Shown one piece after another: positions 24,801-36,265 of a DNA stretch of 64,000 nt (positions within the stretch are counted from its first letter, which is position 1; each line of letters opens with the position of its first letter). The position numbers were made by a program, and so were the translations under genes. The DNA is taken from the NCBI GenBank assembly GCA_025765615.1, contig JAIVFJ010000045.1:62001-126000 (forward strand), read 5' to 3'. The notes below the pieces were generated by a model, which saw only the letters and a list, made by a program, of their open reading frames with translations, did not search any database and was not told the DNA's origin. Origin of the DNA: Zopfochytrium polystomum. Taxonomy: Eukaryota > Chytridiomycota > Chytridiomycetes > Chytridiales > Chytridiaceae.

Positions 24801-26965
24801 GCCGGCACGTCAAAGTCCTGTGAGATGATGACGACACCGGCCAAATTTGCCGCAGCTTTTTTTCGATTGCCGGAAGGGTGCGGGGCGAATGTCGAGTTTT
24901 AGAGCAAGCCGTTTCGACGAGTTGAGGTTATTAGTTTCAAGGTGTTATTTGTTTTCCATTTGTGAGCCCAGGGGACCAGTGTTGTAAGTCTTCTACCCGA
25001 ATCCGTTATTCGGCGTGTGGTGGACGCTGGCGCGCAAAAAGTAAATCAAATGTCTTCGATTTCTTACCTAGCGACCATATTCCGACAAAGGTGACTGCAG
25101 TCAAAACCCAAAGGGTCCTCCACGTATCGGACGCCTCCTTCTCTGTCATGTGCTGGCGAAGCCACAGCGGTGAAGCTTTGCGGGCCGCATCCACGGCCGC
25201 CTGCGTGACAATCTCGTCCGCGCTGTGCGACGCGGCCGTCTCCTCGTCCACGTCCGTCTCTTCCTCCGTCTCGGAGCCGCCCGGATCGGCTGGCATCGTG
25301 GCCGGCCCGTCAATGTCCGCCAGCCGGTCGCCGATGCGCGGGCTCTTGTGCGGCCGTTTCAGCTGCTGCTCTCGGCGGCGGAGGCGGTCCTCGTCGTCGT
25401 CGTCGTCGTCGTCCTCATCGTCTTCGTCGTGGTCAAACTCGCTCGTGTCGCCCAGATCCAGCATCCGGCGGCGGCTCCGGATCACCTTCTCCATCGCCTG
25501 TACTGCCTCGTCCACCTCGCCGTCCCACGGCGCAGATGCCCGCCCACTGCCACGCGAGCCGCCGTGGCTGCTGACGCCGCTCTCATGCGACGCGTCCGAA
25601 TGCGAGCGCGGCGTGGACGGAAACAGCGGCGAGAGCGGCGGGCTGGGCTTGGGCGTGTTGAAGCGCACGCGGATTAGGTTCCCGAACGGCGCTGCGAGCG
25701 GCGCGGTCTTTGGCGGCGGCGATTGTTCGCTGCTGGTGCCGTCGCCGCCGAATGTTGGCAACGCAGGCTCGGGCCGTGACGGAGACGACGGCGATGCCGC
25801 GGATGCGGATGCGGAGGCAGGAATGATATGGCCCCCGCCATCCGCTCCTTCCGCCCACGTCGCGGTTGAGTCGCGCAGCGTCCCCGTACTGTCGACAGCG
25901 CCGCCCACCGCAACCCCAAGGCCCTTACCTGGGGCTGCAGCCTCAGCAGCCGCTCGCGCTGCCCTCCTCTCGCTCATCTTTGCGGCGTCGCTGGCGGTGG
26001 CGGAGGCAGCGGCAGCGGCGGCAAGTTTCCGCGCGTTGACCTTGCTCCTACGCGGCCACCACAGGACGCGCACAAACAAAGTGGCGAGGGCTGCCGCGCC
26101 GAGCGGGACGGCGGCGACAAAGAGGATGTGGCCCGGGTGCCAAAAATCGACGGTCAGTGGCGCGGGGAGGTAGTCCCGCACGAGCATGTGCTGGAGGGTC
26201 AGCGAAAAGGAGAGGAACAGGGAGATTGCCGTGATGATGCCAAAGTGCGGGCGGAGCGAGCGGGTCGCCGGCAGCCAGATTTGCTGGAGCTTTGGCAGCA
26301 GGGCCAGCTCGTTGGCAGGGGCAGCGGCGTTGGCGGTCTCACTGGAGTATTCTTTGCCGGAGGCGGAGGCGGCGGCGGTGGAGTCCCCGGCGGCACTCGC
26401 GGTGAGGTTGCCACCGGCACGCTGCAGGCGATCGTGGCTCCGACGAGGTTCTGGAAAGCCACTAATGAAACAAACGAAAATGAGATCAGTTGTTTGGCGT
26501 ACCAAGCGCCACCACACCACCCGATTTGGCGGGCTGGCTGGTGTCTGTCTGCACTGAGAGTGAGTGAGAGAGCGAGCGAGATCTGGATGTGATCTGGAGC
26601 GATCCGGAAATGGAGCCGTGGAAGAGGAGGGAACTTCCGCCAACAGTACCTTGTACATCGTCGGCGAAACCGTCGGTGGTGGTGGCGGTGGTGGAGGCGG
26701 AGGGGAAGCCGGTCTTGCTGGCGGAGCTGTTATGGTGCAGACGACCGGTCGATAGAAGCCTGTGCAGCCGCCGGTCGTGCTGGTCTTCGGGGCCAGTGCG
26801 GGCGGCGCCCTCCGCGGCCAGCACCTGGGCCTGGTCGATGAGGCGGATCTGCCGCACCAGGGCCTCCTGCTGCGCCTGGCGCCTGTCCCAGGACGGCGAG
26901 TCGACCAGGGCCCGGTGCTGGATACCGCCCGCCGACGTTGCCGTGATGAGGGCAACCCGCTTCAT
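21803..26965 (-). CDS. TOK-like 8-TM two-pore potassium channel with very long disordered loops
   Basis: The hydrophobic layout is six segments plus two, as in fungal TOK outward rectifiers. Segments are at about 26250 (HFGIITAISLFLSFSLTL), 26110, 25085, 24760 and 24400 (ICVLVLLINLSSVVFAAVES), then pore 1, 24090, and after a cytoplasmic insert 22110, pore 2 and 21950. Pore 2 is canonical (FSLMTTTGYGDLYPNSSWG). Pore 1 reads ASIACIGFALRRTETDLGKG, so the GYGD-type filter is replaced. A long acidic Ser-rich loop (25200-25950, with a poly-Asp run) separates segments 2 and 3, and a second long low-complexity loop (22150-23990) precedes segment 7. Start Met at 26965 is followed by a helix-rich N-terminus and an intron. 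Two one-base frame breaks fall in the second loop (C-run at 23403-23408; about 22880-22960). Role: potassium efflux or membrane-potential control, inferred from family. Confidence 0.78.
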
Positions 26966-27691
26966 GACGACGAGTGCAGGTGCGGGAGGGGATGATGAGG
27001 TGGCGTTTGGATCCACGTTCGCGAAATCAAAATTTCTTTTTGAGGAAGCCTGTCCTTTGCTTTTGATTGCGAAAGTCAAAGACAGAAGATTGTCTGGGCT
27101 TGTGTGGGGTGAGTGCGCCTCCAAGTGGTTAACACACACAGGTGGGGCCAATCGCGCACCACACTCAGTACATACTTGTTCACACACACACCACGCACAC
27201 GCACACAGCACACACACACACAAACACACACGCACCAAGAGAGACAGTCTAAGTGTGGCTAAGTTTCCCAGAAGGGAGCGCAAGAGGCAAACAAGACCCA
27301 GGCCCATGGCAAAGTATATAAAAGGGGGCAGTTGCAGGCATAAAACAGTGATCCGGGCCCTCCTCCAAAGACGGGCGCAGCGATCCATGAAGCAAGGTTT
27401 TGGGAAACAAGAAAAGAAAGGTTCGGCGGACGGCGCGGAGTGCGACTGATGAAAAACACCCCAAAGAAATGGGGGCTGCAGGCACGCGAAAACGAAGGAG
27501 GAAAAAAAGAGGGCATTGTTTAAAGCAAAGAGTCAGAAGATCTGCCGTGTGTCACACCGGCGGCAGCCGCGGTGGCATCCGAAAAATCCAGCGAACTGTC
27601 GGAAGAGACAGGATTCGGCGGAGGAAATGCAAAAGAGCGGTGAAAAAAATCAAAGACGTCAGCGATCCGCGTAAAAGGGAAGGGCCCTGAT
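26966..27691. other. spacer between channel 5' end and ENPP 3' end
   Basis: Contains CA-rich tracts at 27180-27235 and a plus-strand TATATAAAAGGGGG at about 27313. The region downstream of that is purine-rich and encodes no ATG-started frame of note. No gene supported. Confidence 0.5.
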
Positions 27692-29749
27692 TTAGGCAAG
27701 GATTCCCGCGTCCCGGAAGGGCGTCAAGCTACCAACGGTTCCCGCAGCAGGTGTAATGCTGAGCAGGTTGCAGATGAGTGCGTAGACATCGACTGGGTTC
27801 ACAACCAAGTTCTTCGCGACGGTGGGGTATTTAAATCCTGGGCCACGGGCAGCGAAGATGCCGGCCATGGAGTCAAGCGTATTCAGGTAGCCAGCCGAAC
27901 CACCAGTGTTGGGCCACGTCGGGATTGACGTGTTGCGGAAAGCGAGTGTTACACCCTTTTGATTGGACCAGAAGGAACGTTACGTTACGTGAGCAATCCG
28001 GTGGCTCCAAAATAACAAACCTCATTCGGCAGAATCACAATGGGAGGAATCCGGCGGGGGTTTGAAGATCTCTGGAAGGTCGCTGGGAACGGGTAGTTCG
28101 AGTCCCCATCAATGAAGAACGTCATTGGAAGGTTCGATGAGGTCTTCAGTTTTGAAGCAAGGCTGTCGACGGTAACTGCAACACATATGCACGTAAGTAA
28201 ACAAGGCCAACAAAGGCGAATTGGTTGCTTGTCACGAACCGCCGTCTTTGGGGTAAACGTACGCCATCGGGCGGTTCTGGACAATAATAGCCTGGTTAGT
28301 ATCGGCGAAAAGGTCCTCGTAGTAATATGTTTTCGTTTTGTCCACAGTGGCAATGCCGTGGTCAGACAAGACAATGAGATTGACCGAGTTTGCAACGCCA
28401 AGGTCGTTAAGTCCTGCCATAAAGTTTTTAAACAAGTTGTCCAAGTTCGTCAGGTTGCCGGCAATGTACTGGTTCTATGTCACCGGAAACAAATATTGGT
28501 TAGATTGATCGACTGTTCAATCGGACTGCAGTGGGCGCACCGTGACATCACCGCCTTGACTGACGCCGGCAACGTCCATCGCGCGGAGATGCGTCATCAT
28601 AATGCTGGGGGGATTGGGAATGAGATTTCCAGAGGCGTCTTTTGACGCAAGCCATTTCAGCAAAGTGTTGATTCGCGTGCTGTCATTCAGCGTTTTGGTG
28701 AAGGGAAGCTCCAGGCTGGGGTTTGTATTTTGAATCGATGCTTCAGATCCCGGCCTGGACCGCACAAGATTAGTGCACAGTTGAGGGGGAAAGAAACACC
28801 CCCGGAGGCAACCGACCAGTTCACCGTAGCGCCCTCGAGACCTTTGGCTTGAGCTGTGATCCAGACCTAAAAGTGGAGAGCGTTGAGTCGCGTCAGCCGC
28901 TTCTACTCGGTCACCAAGGCCGCGTTTTTTACCAACCGGAGTGCCCAGCCAGAAAGAGGCGTTGTTCACGGTAACCGTGTCGTTCCGGCCGAAACTGTAC
29001 ACGGCCGCAGAATTTTCAATCGGCTCGGTGGAGTGAAAGTAGTCACCGACGATGCCATTGTCTGCCGGGTAGAGTCCAGTGACCATGGCGTACTGGTTTG
29101 GGAAGGACTGGGCTGGGAACAGGGGCTGAAGGCGAGCAGCTTGGGCTGCACTGTCGACTAGAAGATGAATTTGTAGTGATTAGTGCTTGGAAAGAACAGG
29201 TCCAGAGGCGGGGATCGGGGCAGATTGTTTGTGAAAGAGAAAAGGAGACCCACAGAAAGCCTTGATGCTCGGAGCGTTGGCAAGGTAGCTGGGTTTGAAT
29301 CCGTCCAGACAGATGAGGATCGTCACTGGCACCGACGGTGCAGACGAAGAGGAGCTGGACCGACGGCCAACGGTGAAACCGACCGCGAGGGCAATGACGA
29401 CAATGACGCCGAGGGTGACGCCAATGGCGATGTACAAGTGCCGACGCGTGATGGTCGTCCGGATGCCCGTCTGCGAGGTTTGGAGGGGTAGGAGTGAGAG
29501 GATTAGCGGGTATTGTTTATGAATCAGCAATGGCCATGATCAAGGGGGAAGCTGGTTGGCATCAAATGAGGGACGACAAGGAGGGCGAGCAGCGGGAAGA
29601 AGAGGCACGCAGAAAGAAGGAAGAACAGAACGTACAGGGTGGTCTTTGCGGGAGGAGCGCCAGCGCGGGGCGGCGGCAGCGGGAGCGGCAGGCGGGTACG
29701 AGGTCGAGGCCATGAAGCCACCCTCGGCGTCGTTGTGCGTGGTGGCCAT
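27692..29749 (-). CDS. ectonucleotide pyrophosphatase/phosphodiesterase (ENPP-like), type II membrane protein
   Basis: Type I phosphodiesterase of the alkaline phosphatase superfamily, normally hydrolysing extracellular nucleotides or phosphodiesters. A short cytoplasmic N-terminus (Met 29749) and intron precede one membrane anchor (YIAIGVTLGVIVVIALAVGF), a Ser-rich stalk, then VTILICLDGFKPSYL with the first metal Asp. The nucleophile region is AQSFPNQYAMVTGLYPADNG, with Ser where the family usually has Thr. The domain continues with MTHLRAMDVAGVSQGG and NLIVLSDHGIATVD (metal site SDHG), and ends SLTPFRDAGILA. In the DxxGH motif the His is Val (DVAGV). About seven introns; frame otherwise consistent. 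Length about 500 residues fits a catalytic domain without a nuclease-like tail. Confidence 0.85.
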
Positions 29750-29781
29750 TGTGGGATTTGCGATTGACGTGGAAATGGTCG

Positions 29782-29975
29782 TTTTTCTTTTTTTTTTCTT
29801 TTTTTTTCTTTTTTTCTTTTTTTCTATATTGTTAGTTTTTCTTTATTTTTCCTTTGCAAGTCTTTCCTCACATAATCATTGGTCTCTGTCCTTGCTTGTC
29901 TCTCTCTCTGTCTCTCTGATTCTCTCTGACTCTCTCTGTCAGTCTCTCTGTCTCTCTCTCTCTCTTCCTCTCTGT
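29782..29975. repeat. poly-T followed by CT-rich simple sequence
   Basis: Strand-asymmetric pyrimidine tract of almost 200 bases, seen directly. Confidence 0.85.
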
Positions 29976-30452
29976 CTGTCGTTCTCCAATCTCCTGTTTT
30001 CCGTTTTTGGTCATGTTTGGGGGTGCTCAACAAGCGCCACCCACACACATTTTGTTTAAATAATGGTAAATGCTGTTGTACTTAGTGACGGAACCAGCAG
30101 ATTGAATCAGAGATGTTTGATAAAACCTTAACAGAACATCTGCTATTGCAAGTTGCAGCAGGACCAAAAAGAAGAAAGAGAAGAAGAGCATAGCAAAACA
30201 GAACGTGGGCATGCGATTGAGCTGTAGTCAGTTCTTCTTTTTTTCACCTGCAACCTTGCTTGCTCCTTCTTATCGGGGGCGGGTGGGTGGATCTCGACAC
30301 CTCTTTCTCGCTTGTGGCTGGCGCTCTGTCTCCCTCCCTCTCTCCCCCCTCCCTTTCGTCGCTTGCTTCTCCCTCCCGCAACCACGGCTCTGTCTGTCTC
30401 GCTCCTGTCTGCCAAAATTATTTTCGTTGGATATGGATTCCAGTCGACAGAC

Positions 30453-30484
30453 GCACAGACAGACAGGCAGGCAGACAGGCAGGC

Positions 30485-30528
<44 letters not shown>

Positions 30529-30541
30529 CAGACAGACAGCC
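30453..30541. repeat. (CAGA)n / (CAGG)n tetranucleotide repeat
   Basis: Tandem tetranucleotides, mainly CAGA with CAGG variants at the left end. Confidence 0.93.
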
Positions 30542-30637
30542 AAGGTATGTCGAACACACACCACCCACCACCACCAGACCGCATCCTCTCTGAAATGTCG
30601 AAACCCCCGTCGTGTTAAAATACTGGGACCTTGGGGG

Positions 30638-30640
30638 TTG

Positions 30641-30706
<66 letters not shown>
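30638..30706. repeat. (TTG)n trinucleotide repeat, about 23 units
   Basis: Uninterrupted TTG/GTT triplets, seen directly. Confidence 0.95.
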
Positions 30707-31127
30707 GCTTAGGTGTTGGACAGAGTTTTGGGAGGATTTGTCTGTTGTGTACTCTGCTGGTGTGCTGGTGGGTGGGCTCGAATTCCCATCAGGAGGGGGC
30801 GGGTTGTGACGGCTAACGCGCCCACCAGACGGATCGCCCGCCCGAAACAAAAAAAAAAAAATAAGAAAAAGAAATCTAGCCCGTGCAGAGTACGTAGTGG
30901 CCATCATCATCATCCATCATCATCATCATTCCCTTTTTATCTCGTCGAAGCCCGCGCATATATGCCTGACAATGGAGATGTGACGGGTTTAGCCCGCCAC
31001 GGAGTTTCCAAGACAAAGGTGGCTGGCTCGGTGGCTGGCTCGGTGGCTGGGTGGGAGGCGCCCACCATCTTGACGCGCCTTCTTTTCATGAATGCTGCAT
31101 TTCCTCGGCTTGCAAAAACAAAATAAA

Positions 31128-31136
31128 TATAAAAGG
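31128..31136 (+). promoter_or_regulatory. TATA box of CAP gene
   Basis: TATAAAAGG, 110 bases upstream of the CAP start codon, a standard distance for a fungal TATA promoter. Confidence 0.5.
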
Positions 31137-31245
31137 TTTGAAACGTAGCCAAGCGAAATCTGTGCAGCAATACAAGAGAGAATAAATAAGGAGGCGGCTG
31201 ATACAGGATCCCGTTCACCACCAACCGCCACCCTCCTCCCTTCAC

Positions 31246-32664
31246 ATGCTCCCCACAAGAACCCTCCTCAGCCTCCTCGCAGCCTCCGCCCTGCTGCCTC
31301 TCGTCTCGCTGCAAAGCGTCGAGGCGGCCGCCGTCCCCCCGAAAAAGTGCCGGCCAAAGTCCTACGGCGCCTCACCACCGTCGTCTTCGGCTAAAGCAGC
31401 GCCCTCCTCCTACGGCGCCGACGCCGCCCCCGGTCTTTCTCAAAACTCGCCGCCAACGAAGTCGACAAGGGCGGTGTACGCGGAGGACACCTATCAGCCG
31501 CTGCCGCCGCCGAAAAAGTCGTCGCAGGCCGCGGCGGCTCTAGCGGTCGAGTACGGAGCCACCAGCGCGGAGGAGCACAGGGCTCCGGCGTCGTCCTCGT
31601 CGGCGGCGGCGGCGTCGTCGTCCGCCGCCGTATCGTCGTCTTACGACGACGCCCCGTACGGCGCCGACGAGCTCCTTGCCGCAGTAGCGGCCGTCTCCCC
31701 GACCGAAGACCTCCAAAACGAAGCCAAATACACCCTCCCCGCCATCGCCGACGGCAACCCGCCTCTCCAACCCGCGTCCCCCTCCTCCGGTTCCTCATCC
31801 TCGTCCAGCGCCGCCCCCGACGCAGCCCCCACCACCTCCTCGTCCGCACTCGACACGGTCCCCGCCGGCGCGCAATCTCTATACGAGCCCGTCCCCGCAG
31901 CCGTCAAGTCCGGGTCGTACAGCGCGGGCGGGTGCGCGTCGTGCGCGTTCCCGATCCGCCAGGCGCTGTGCCGGTCCTGCGGGTACGAGGCGCCGCGCGG
32001 GGTCAGCTACGCGCAGGCGCACAACAGCCTGCGCGCACTGTACGGTGTGCCGATGCTGGTGCGCGACGAGGCGCTCGAGGAGTCAGCCCTGGTAAAGCCG
32101 GAGGCTTGTTTCCTCTTTGTGCCACCCCCCTTTTTTTTTTCTTCTTCTTAACCCCACATCCGTTACGCGCAGGGCCACCTCCGCGTCATGAGCGGCGGGA
32201 ACTGCGCCGAGCTCGACCACGGCGACTTTGCGAACGAGAACCTGTTCTCCGCGAGCACGTCGGACAACTCGTATAACGTGTACGACCACTTCCAGAGCGA
32301 CTTTATGGTCGACGCCGTCAACGCGTGGAACTCGGAGGCGCGCGACTGTACGTCAGAACTCCCCCGCTTACGCCAAACGCTTTCTTCCTCACCCGGCCCG
32401 CTCTTTTTCCTCTTTTTTCCAACTGCTACATACACACACACAGACTTCTATGCAAGCAAAAACAACACCGACTTCGACTCGTTCTACGGCTACGAGCCGG
32501 CGGTCGGGCACTTTTCGGCCATGATGTGGAGCCAGCTGGTCAAGGTCGGCTGCGCGGCGCTGAGCTGCAACGGCGGCGCGTCCGTTGCCGTGTCGTGCCA
32601 GTACCACGACAAGGACGGGAACGGTCCGAACTACGTCGGCATTAATCCGTTCTTGCAGGTTTAG
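31246..32664 (+). CDS. secreted CAP/SCP/PR-1 domain protein
   Basis: Secreted protein of the CAP superfamily (PRY/PR-1 relatives, several of which bind sterols or act at cell-wall and host surfaces). Three exons (31246-32091, 32173-32347, 32444-32664) join in frame. Residues 1-27 form a signal peptide. A Ser/Ala/Pro-rich linker of about 190 residues follows, then a Cys-rich segment (CASCAFPIRQALCRSCGYEA). The C-terminal CAP domain has AHNSLRALYGVPML, the GNCAELDHGDFANENLF region, VGHFSAMMWSQLVKVGCAAL (CAP1-like), and VSCQYHDKDGNGPNYVG (CAP2-like). The usual helix-1 and H-E-H-E pattern appears partly kept (AHN, ENL, GHF). A TATA box precedes it. The biological role in this organism is unknown. 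Confidence 0.86.
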
Positions 32665-32924
32665 GGAGCTGTGCGCTCATGTTTGGGAGGAGCGCTCGAT
32701 GCCTTTTTTTCTTTTCTAGGTTGTTTCTGTTGCTGGTGTCTGAACAACTTTTGACTGGGCTGCTTTCTCTTTTACCCTCCTTCCGCTTGTTGCTGCCGTT
32801 TCGCTATCACCCCCCCCTCGTCTGAATGTTTCTCTTTCTAATGTTTGCTACCTTTTGATACACGCGTGCCAGTAATCGATCGGGCCTTGTCACAACAAAT
32901 TTGGTTTCCCATCAACAGCCAGTC

Positions 32925-33297
32925 ATGGGCTTCTTCACTCAGCTTGTGGCCAAGGACCGCGCAAGAAGGTGAGGCCCACCCCCAACGCCGATTCGCTCGC
33001 CCGGCCCGGCGATCCCGCGGATGGATGGAGGGATGGATGGCGGAGTGAATGTCCATCTTCCCTCGGCGCTGGCGATTCGAGCGAAGAAGCAGATCTGCGG
33101 ATCCAAGCTAGACAGCCCGGTTGCCCATCTCCCTCCATTCCTCGTCCTTGCTTCTCATCGCCGGCGTCCCCAAACAAAACAGTTACACCACCATCATCGT
33201 CACCATCCCGGTGATCCTGTTCTCGACATACGGCTTGTATCGGCGAGGTGCGGAACTGGGCATAGATTTGAAGCGGGTAGGCCCCGTAATGGAGTAG
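32925..33297 (+). CDS. 52-residue single-TM protein, two exons
   Basis: Not recognised with certainty. Exon 1 (32925-32968) encodes MGFFTQLVAKDRAR. A 214-base GT-AG intron (32969-33182) follows, and exon 2 (33183-33297) encodes YTTIIVTIPVILFSTYGLYR after the junction Ser, ending GIDLKRVGPVME. One central membrane segment is followed by positive residues (LYRRGAEL). Size and layout suggest a small mitochondrial or ER membrane subunit, but this is inference. The clean splice phase and intact frame support it as a real gene that simple gene callers would miss. Confidence 0.6.
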
Positions 33298-33630
33298 AAC
33301 TGATTGGCTCGTCAACCTCCACACATTTCCCTCACAGTCATACTCGGGGAGAAACAGATTCAACCGCCGTCTAGGCCGATTGATGTCGGCGGCCCAACGC
33401 GAGGCCTCTGATGGGGGGCAGAGGAATGTTATAAGAGGAGAAAAGATCGCACAATATATCCAAGTAAATAATCAGCCTGCACCACCTTGGTTGGGCTCAC
33501 GGCAGTGAAAATCTTCAGACTCCAAGCCCTGTCTCATCAAACCATTGCGCACACTCGTTGCACACATTCACGAATCCAAACATCGACCTAATATCCCACC
33601 CGCCCTCCCAGACGCTCAACTCTCCATGTT
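33298..33630. other. convergent spacer
   Basis: About 330 bases between the small TM gene and the helicase 3' end; nothing recognised apart from presumed 3' untranslated sequence. Confidence 0.5.
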
Positions 33631-36265
33631 TCATGCAAGCACGGCCCCCTTACTGACCGCCCTCTCGATCGACTCTGCCAGCTTCGCGTCGCGGGTACCG
33701 ACCAAGCTGGTCGCGCGTCCCGGACGCCCGTTCCGTGCGGTTCGGCCCACCCGGTGCAGGTAGTCGATGGCCGTCAGCGGGAAATCGTACAGCACGACGT
33801 GGTCCGCGGCGCCCGTGTCGAGCCCGCGCGACGCCACGTCCGTCGCAACGAGAATCCGCACGACGTCCGCGTCCGAGGCCTCTTCGTCCTCCGCCTCCTC
33901 CTCCTCCGCCTCGCCCCTCGACGAGTCCTTGCGCCCCATCGACCGCGTCCGCGCCAGCGGTCGCCGCCGCTGCCTCCAGGAGCCGCCTGGGCGGCAGTCG
34001 CGGCGCCACCCGGAAGCTCCGCAGCGCGGCCTCGCGCAGCTTGGGGTCCGTCTCGGCCGTCACGAGCGCGCACCACGTGGCCATGCTGTTCAGCTCACCA
34101 AGGGTCCCGCCGCCGCCGCCACCGTCGCCGCCGCCCTCAGTCGCCGTCTGCCGCCGCAGCAGACTGTGGACGGCGGCGGCCGACTCCCTCGTATTGCAAA
34201 ACACAATCATGCGGCGGTCGCCCGACGTCGCCGCGCGCTTGACGACCTCGAGCAGCAGCTGGTTCTTGACGGGTGCGCCGCCGGGGGCGACGCGCAGGAA
34301 GCGCTGGTGCAGGCGCGGCAGCGTGCGGTGCAGCGACGGCGTGACGACGGTGGAGTGGGTTGGGTGGACCTTTGTGATGCGGCGGGTCATGGACAGCGGC
34401 AGGGTCGCGGTCACGTACGTGATGAGCGGCGGCGCGGCGTTCATCTCCGCCACCTCGCCGCGCAGGCGGCGCACGGCGGGGTCGGCCGCCGCGCCGCGCG
34501 CCGCAAGGCCGTCCTCGGCGCGCCGAAGCTCCGCGACTTTTGCCTCGCGCGCGGCGGCGGCCTCCCACATGGGGAGCAGCACGTCGTCGAGCTCAGTCGT
34601 GAAGCCTTCGTCCATGAGCGTGTCGGCCTCGTCGACGACGACCTCGGTGACGCGGCCGAGCAGCAGCTCGCCGGCGTCGACGCGCTTGCGCAGCGCCGAC
34701 GGCGTCGTGATCAGCACGTCGATCGGCGCCGCGCCGAGCCGCTCCCGCAGCCGCTTGGGGTCGGCGGGCCGCGCGTGCATGCCGACGACCGCCAGCCGCG
34801 CGCCGCCGCCGTGGGAGTGCCCGCAGAGCCGCTTCGCGACGTCGAGAACCTGCGTCACGAGCTCGCGCGTCGGGACCAGGACGATGGCGCGCGGGCGGCG
34901 CAGTTTGCGTAGGCGCGAGCTGGCCAGCGCACGCACGGTCGCGTCCGAGGCGGTGGGAACGTCGGAGGAGCCGCCACCGACTGTGATCATCTGCGTGACG
35001 ACGGCCTCGACCACGTCGTTGGCGGCGATGGCGCGCGTCGCTTCGGCGTCCTCTTCTTCTTTTAAACGTTGCAGCATCGGGATGAGGTACGCGAGCGTCT
35101 TGCCGCTGCCCGTTTCCGCGCCAACCACAAGAGCTCGGCCGTCCCGTGTCGGGTTGAGCGACGCGGGAATCGCAAGCGCCTGCACGGCGGTCGCGCGCGG
35201 CTGCATCGTGCCTAGGTAGGAACAAAGCGACTTGAAGACATCCTCACGCAGCGTCGCCGGCGGTTCCAAGCCGTCGGCCGACTCGCCCTGGTCAGGTGCA
35301 GTCTCTCTCGACCCGTCCGCACCGACTGCTCCCGTCGCCGCGCCGGCGACCAAAAACTCGCGTGACGCCTTGATCTGATCCCTGATCCGCTGCCGCGCCG
35401 AGAACGACGCCTCCAGAGGGGTCATGGCAAACTTGTTCTCGTGCGCCTCGCGTTTCTCCTTCCACGCTCGCGCCTTATCCTGCTGCTGCGCTCGAGCGAG
35501 AGCCTCCTGCGGCGACAGGCGCTCTGGCTTTGCCGGCCGCGCCCTCGATTTGCTCTTCCTCTTGTCGCGCGACAAAGACTTGCTGTGCCGCGACGGATCG
35601 TGATCAAGGCGTAGTCGCGAGGGAAGCACCAGGCCGGGGACTTCGCGACCGTCAACACCCTTTCGTCGCAATCTCGCTGCGGCCTTCATTGCGTTTCGGA
35701 CCTTGCGGGATGGCTGTTGAATGACCGTCTTGCCTTTCCGGGCCTTTGAAGTAGATTTCACCGCGGATTTTTTCTGCTGGCGGGGATACTTTGTTTGGAA
35801 AGTCCACGACGACGCCAGCTGCGGCTTCGTTGGATGGCACGTCGCTGGTGATCCGTGCAGGCGGCGGATGCTCCGAAGGTGGATCAGAGGGTGGGTTTGT
35901 GTACGATGGGATAAGTGATTCGATGGCGCTGGGTCGACGAGTGAAACGGCATGAGAGGAAAACGAGCGGGAGTGTTGTTTTGATAAAGGCGAAGGTCCTT
36001 GCGTCACTTGGGCCGAAGCGTGCCGGTCCACATGGGGACAGGTTGTCGGTGCAGATGGCAAGGCGAAGGCGGCAGCGGCTTTGACGGGGCCGGTCGGTTG
36101 CGACGTGGATGGAGTCGCCGCCTTCACCGCCTTCACCGCCTCTGCCAAAGCTGACGAGTGGCGAGAGCAACCAAGAAGCTGTCGCGGGAGGCGGCCATTG
36201 AGCGGCGGCGGCAGCAGCGGTGGGAACGGGTGCGAGAGCGACGACGGCGGTGTTAGCCGCTTCAT
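33631..36265 (-). CDS. mitochondrial DEAD-box RNA helicase, MRH4-like
   Basis: ATP-dependent RNA helicase, probably acting in mitochondrial large-subunit ribosome assembly as yeast Mrh4 does. Met at 36265 starts a basic, Ser/Pro-rich leader typical of mitochondrial import. A Lys/Arg-rich linker follows, then [19 protein letters not shown], motif [18 protein letters not shown], Ia [26 protein letters not shown] (DEAD), [49 protein letters not shown] and [12 protein letters not shown]. There is no obvious Q-motif, as in MRH4. The C-terminus ends AVSKGAVLA. Single exon as read, about 870 residues. One frame break (one extra base) lies in a low-complexity, GC-rich stretch around 33940-34010 between motifs IV and V. 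Confidence 0.82.

Larger units (their letters stand above)
29750..31127. other. microsatellite-rich spacer between divergent ENPP and CAP genes
   Basis: Contains T-rich and (CT)n sequence at 29780-29975, (CAGA)n, (TTG)n and short CAT repeats at 30900-30930. Open frames here are translations of these tracts. No gene supported. Confidence 0.6.

Noticed and set aside
27320..27690. Plus-strand Lys/Arg-rich frame downstream of TATATAAAAGGGG
   Set aside because: It lacks an ATG start (the only nearby ATG opens a 20-residue frame) and its composition follows from purine-rich DNA.
29824..31127. Cys/Val- and Leu-rich frames in the ENPP-CAP spacer
   Set aside because: They derive from CAGA, TTG and CT repeats and show no codon pattern outside them.
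33735..35219. Long plus-strand Ser/Arg/Pro-rich frame opposite the helicase
   Set aside because: Antisense shadow created by GC-rich codons of the helicase.
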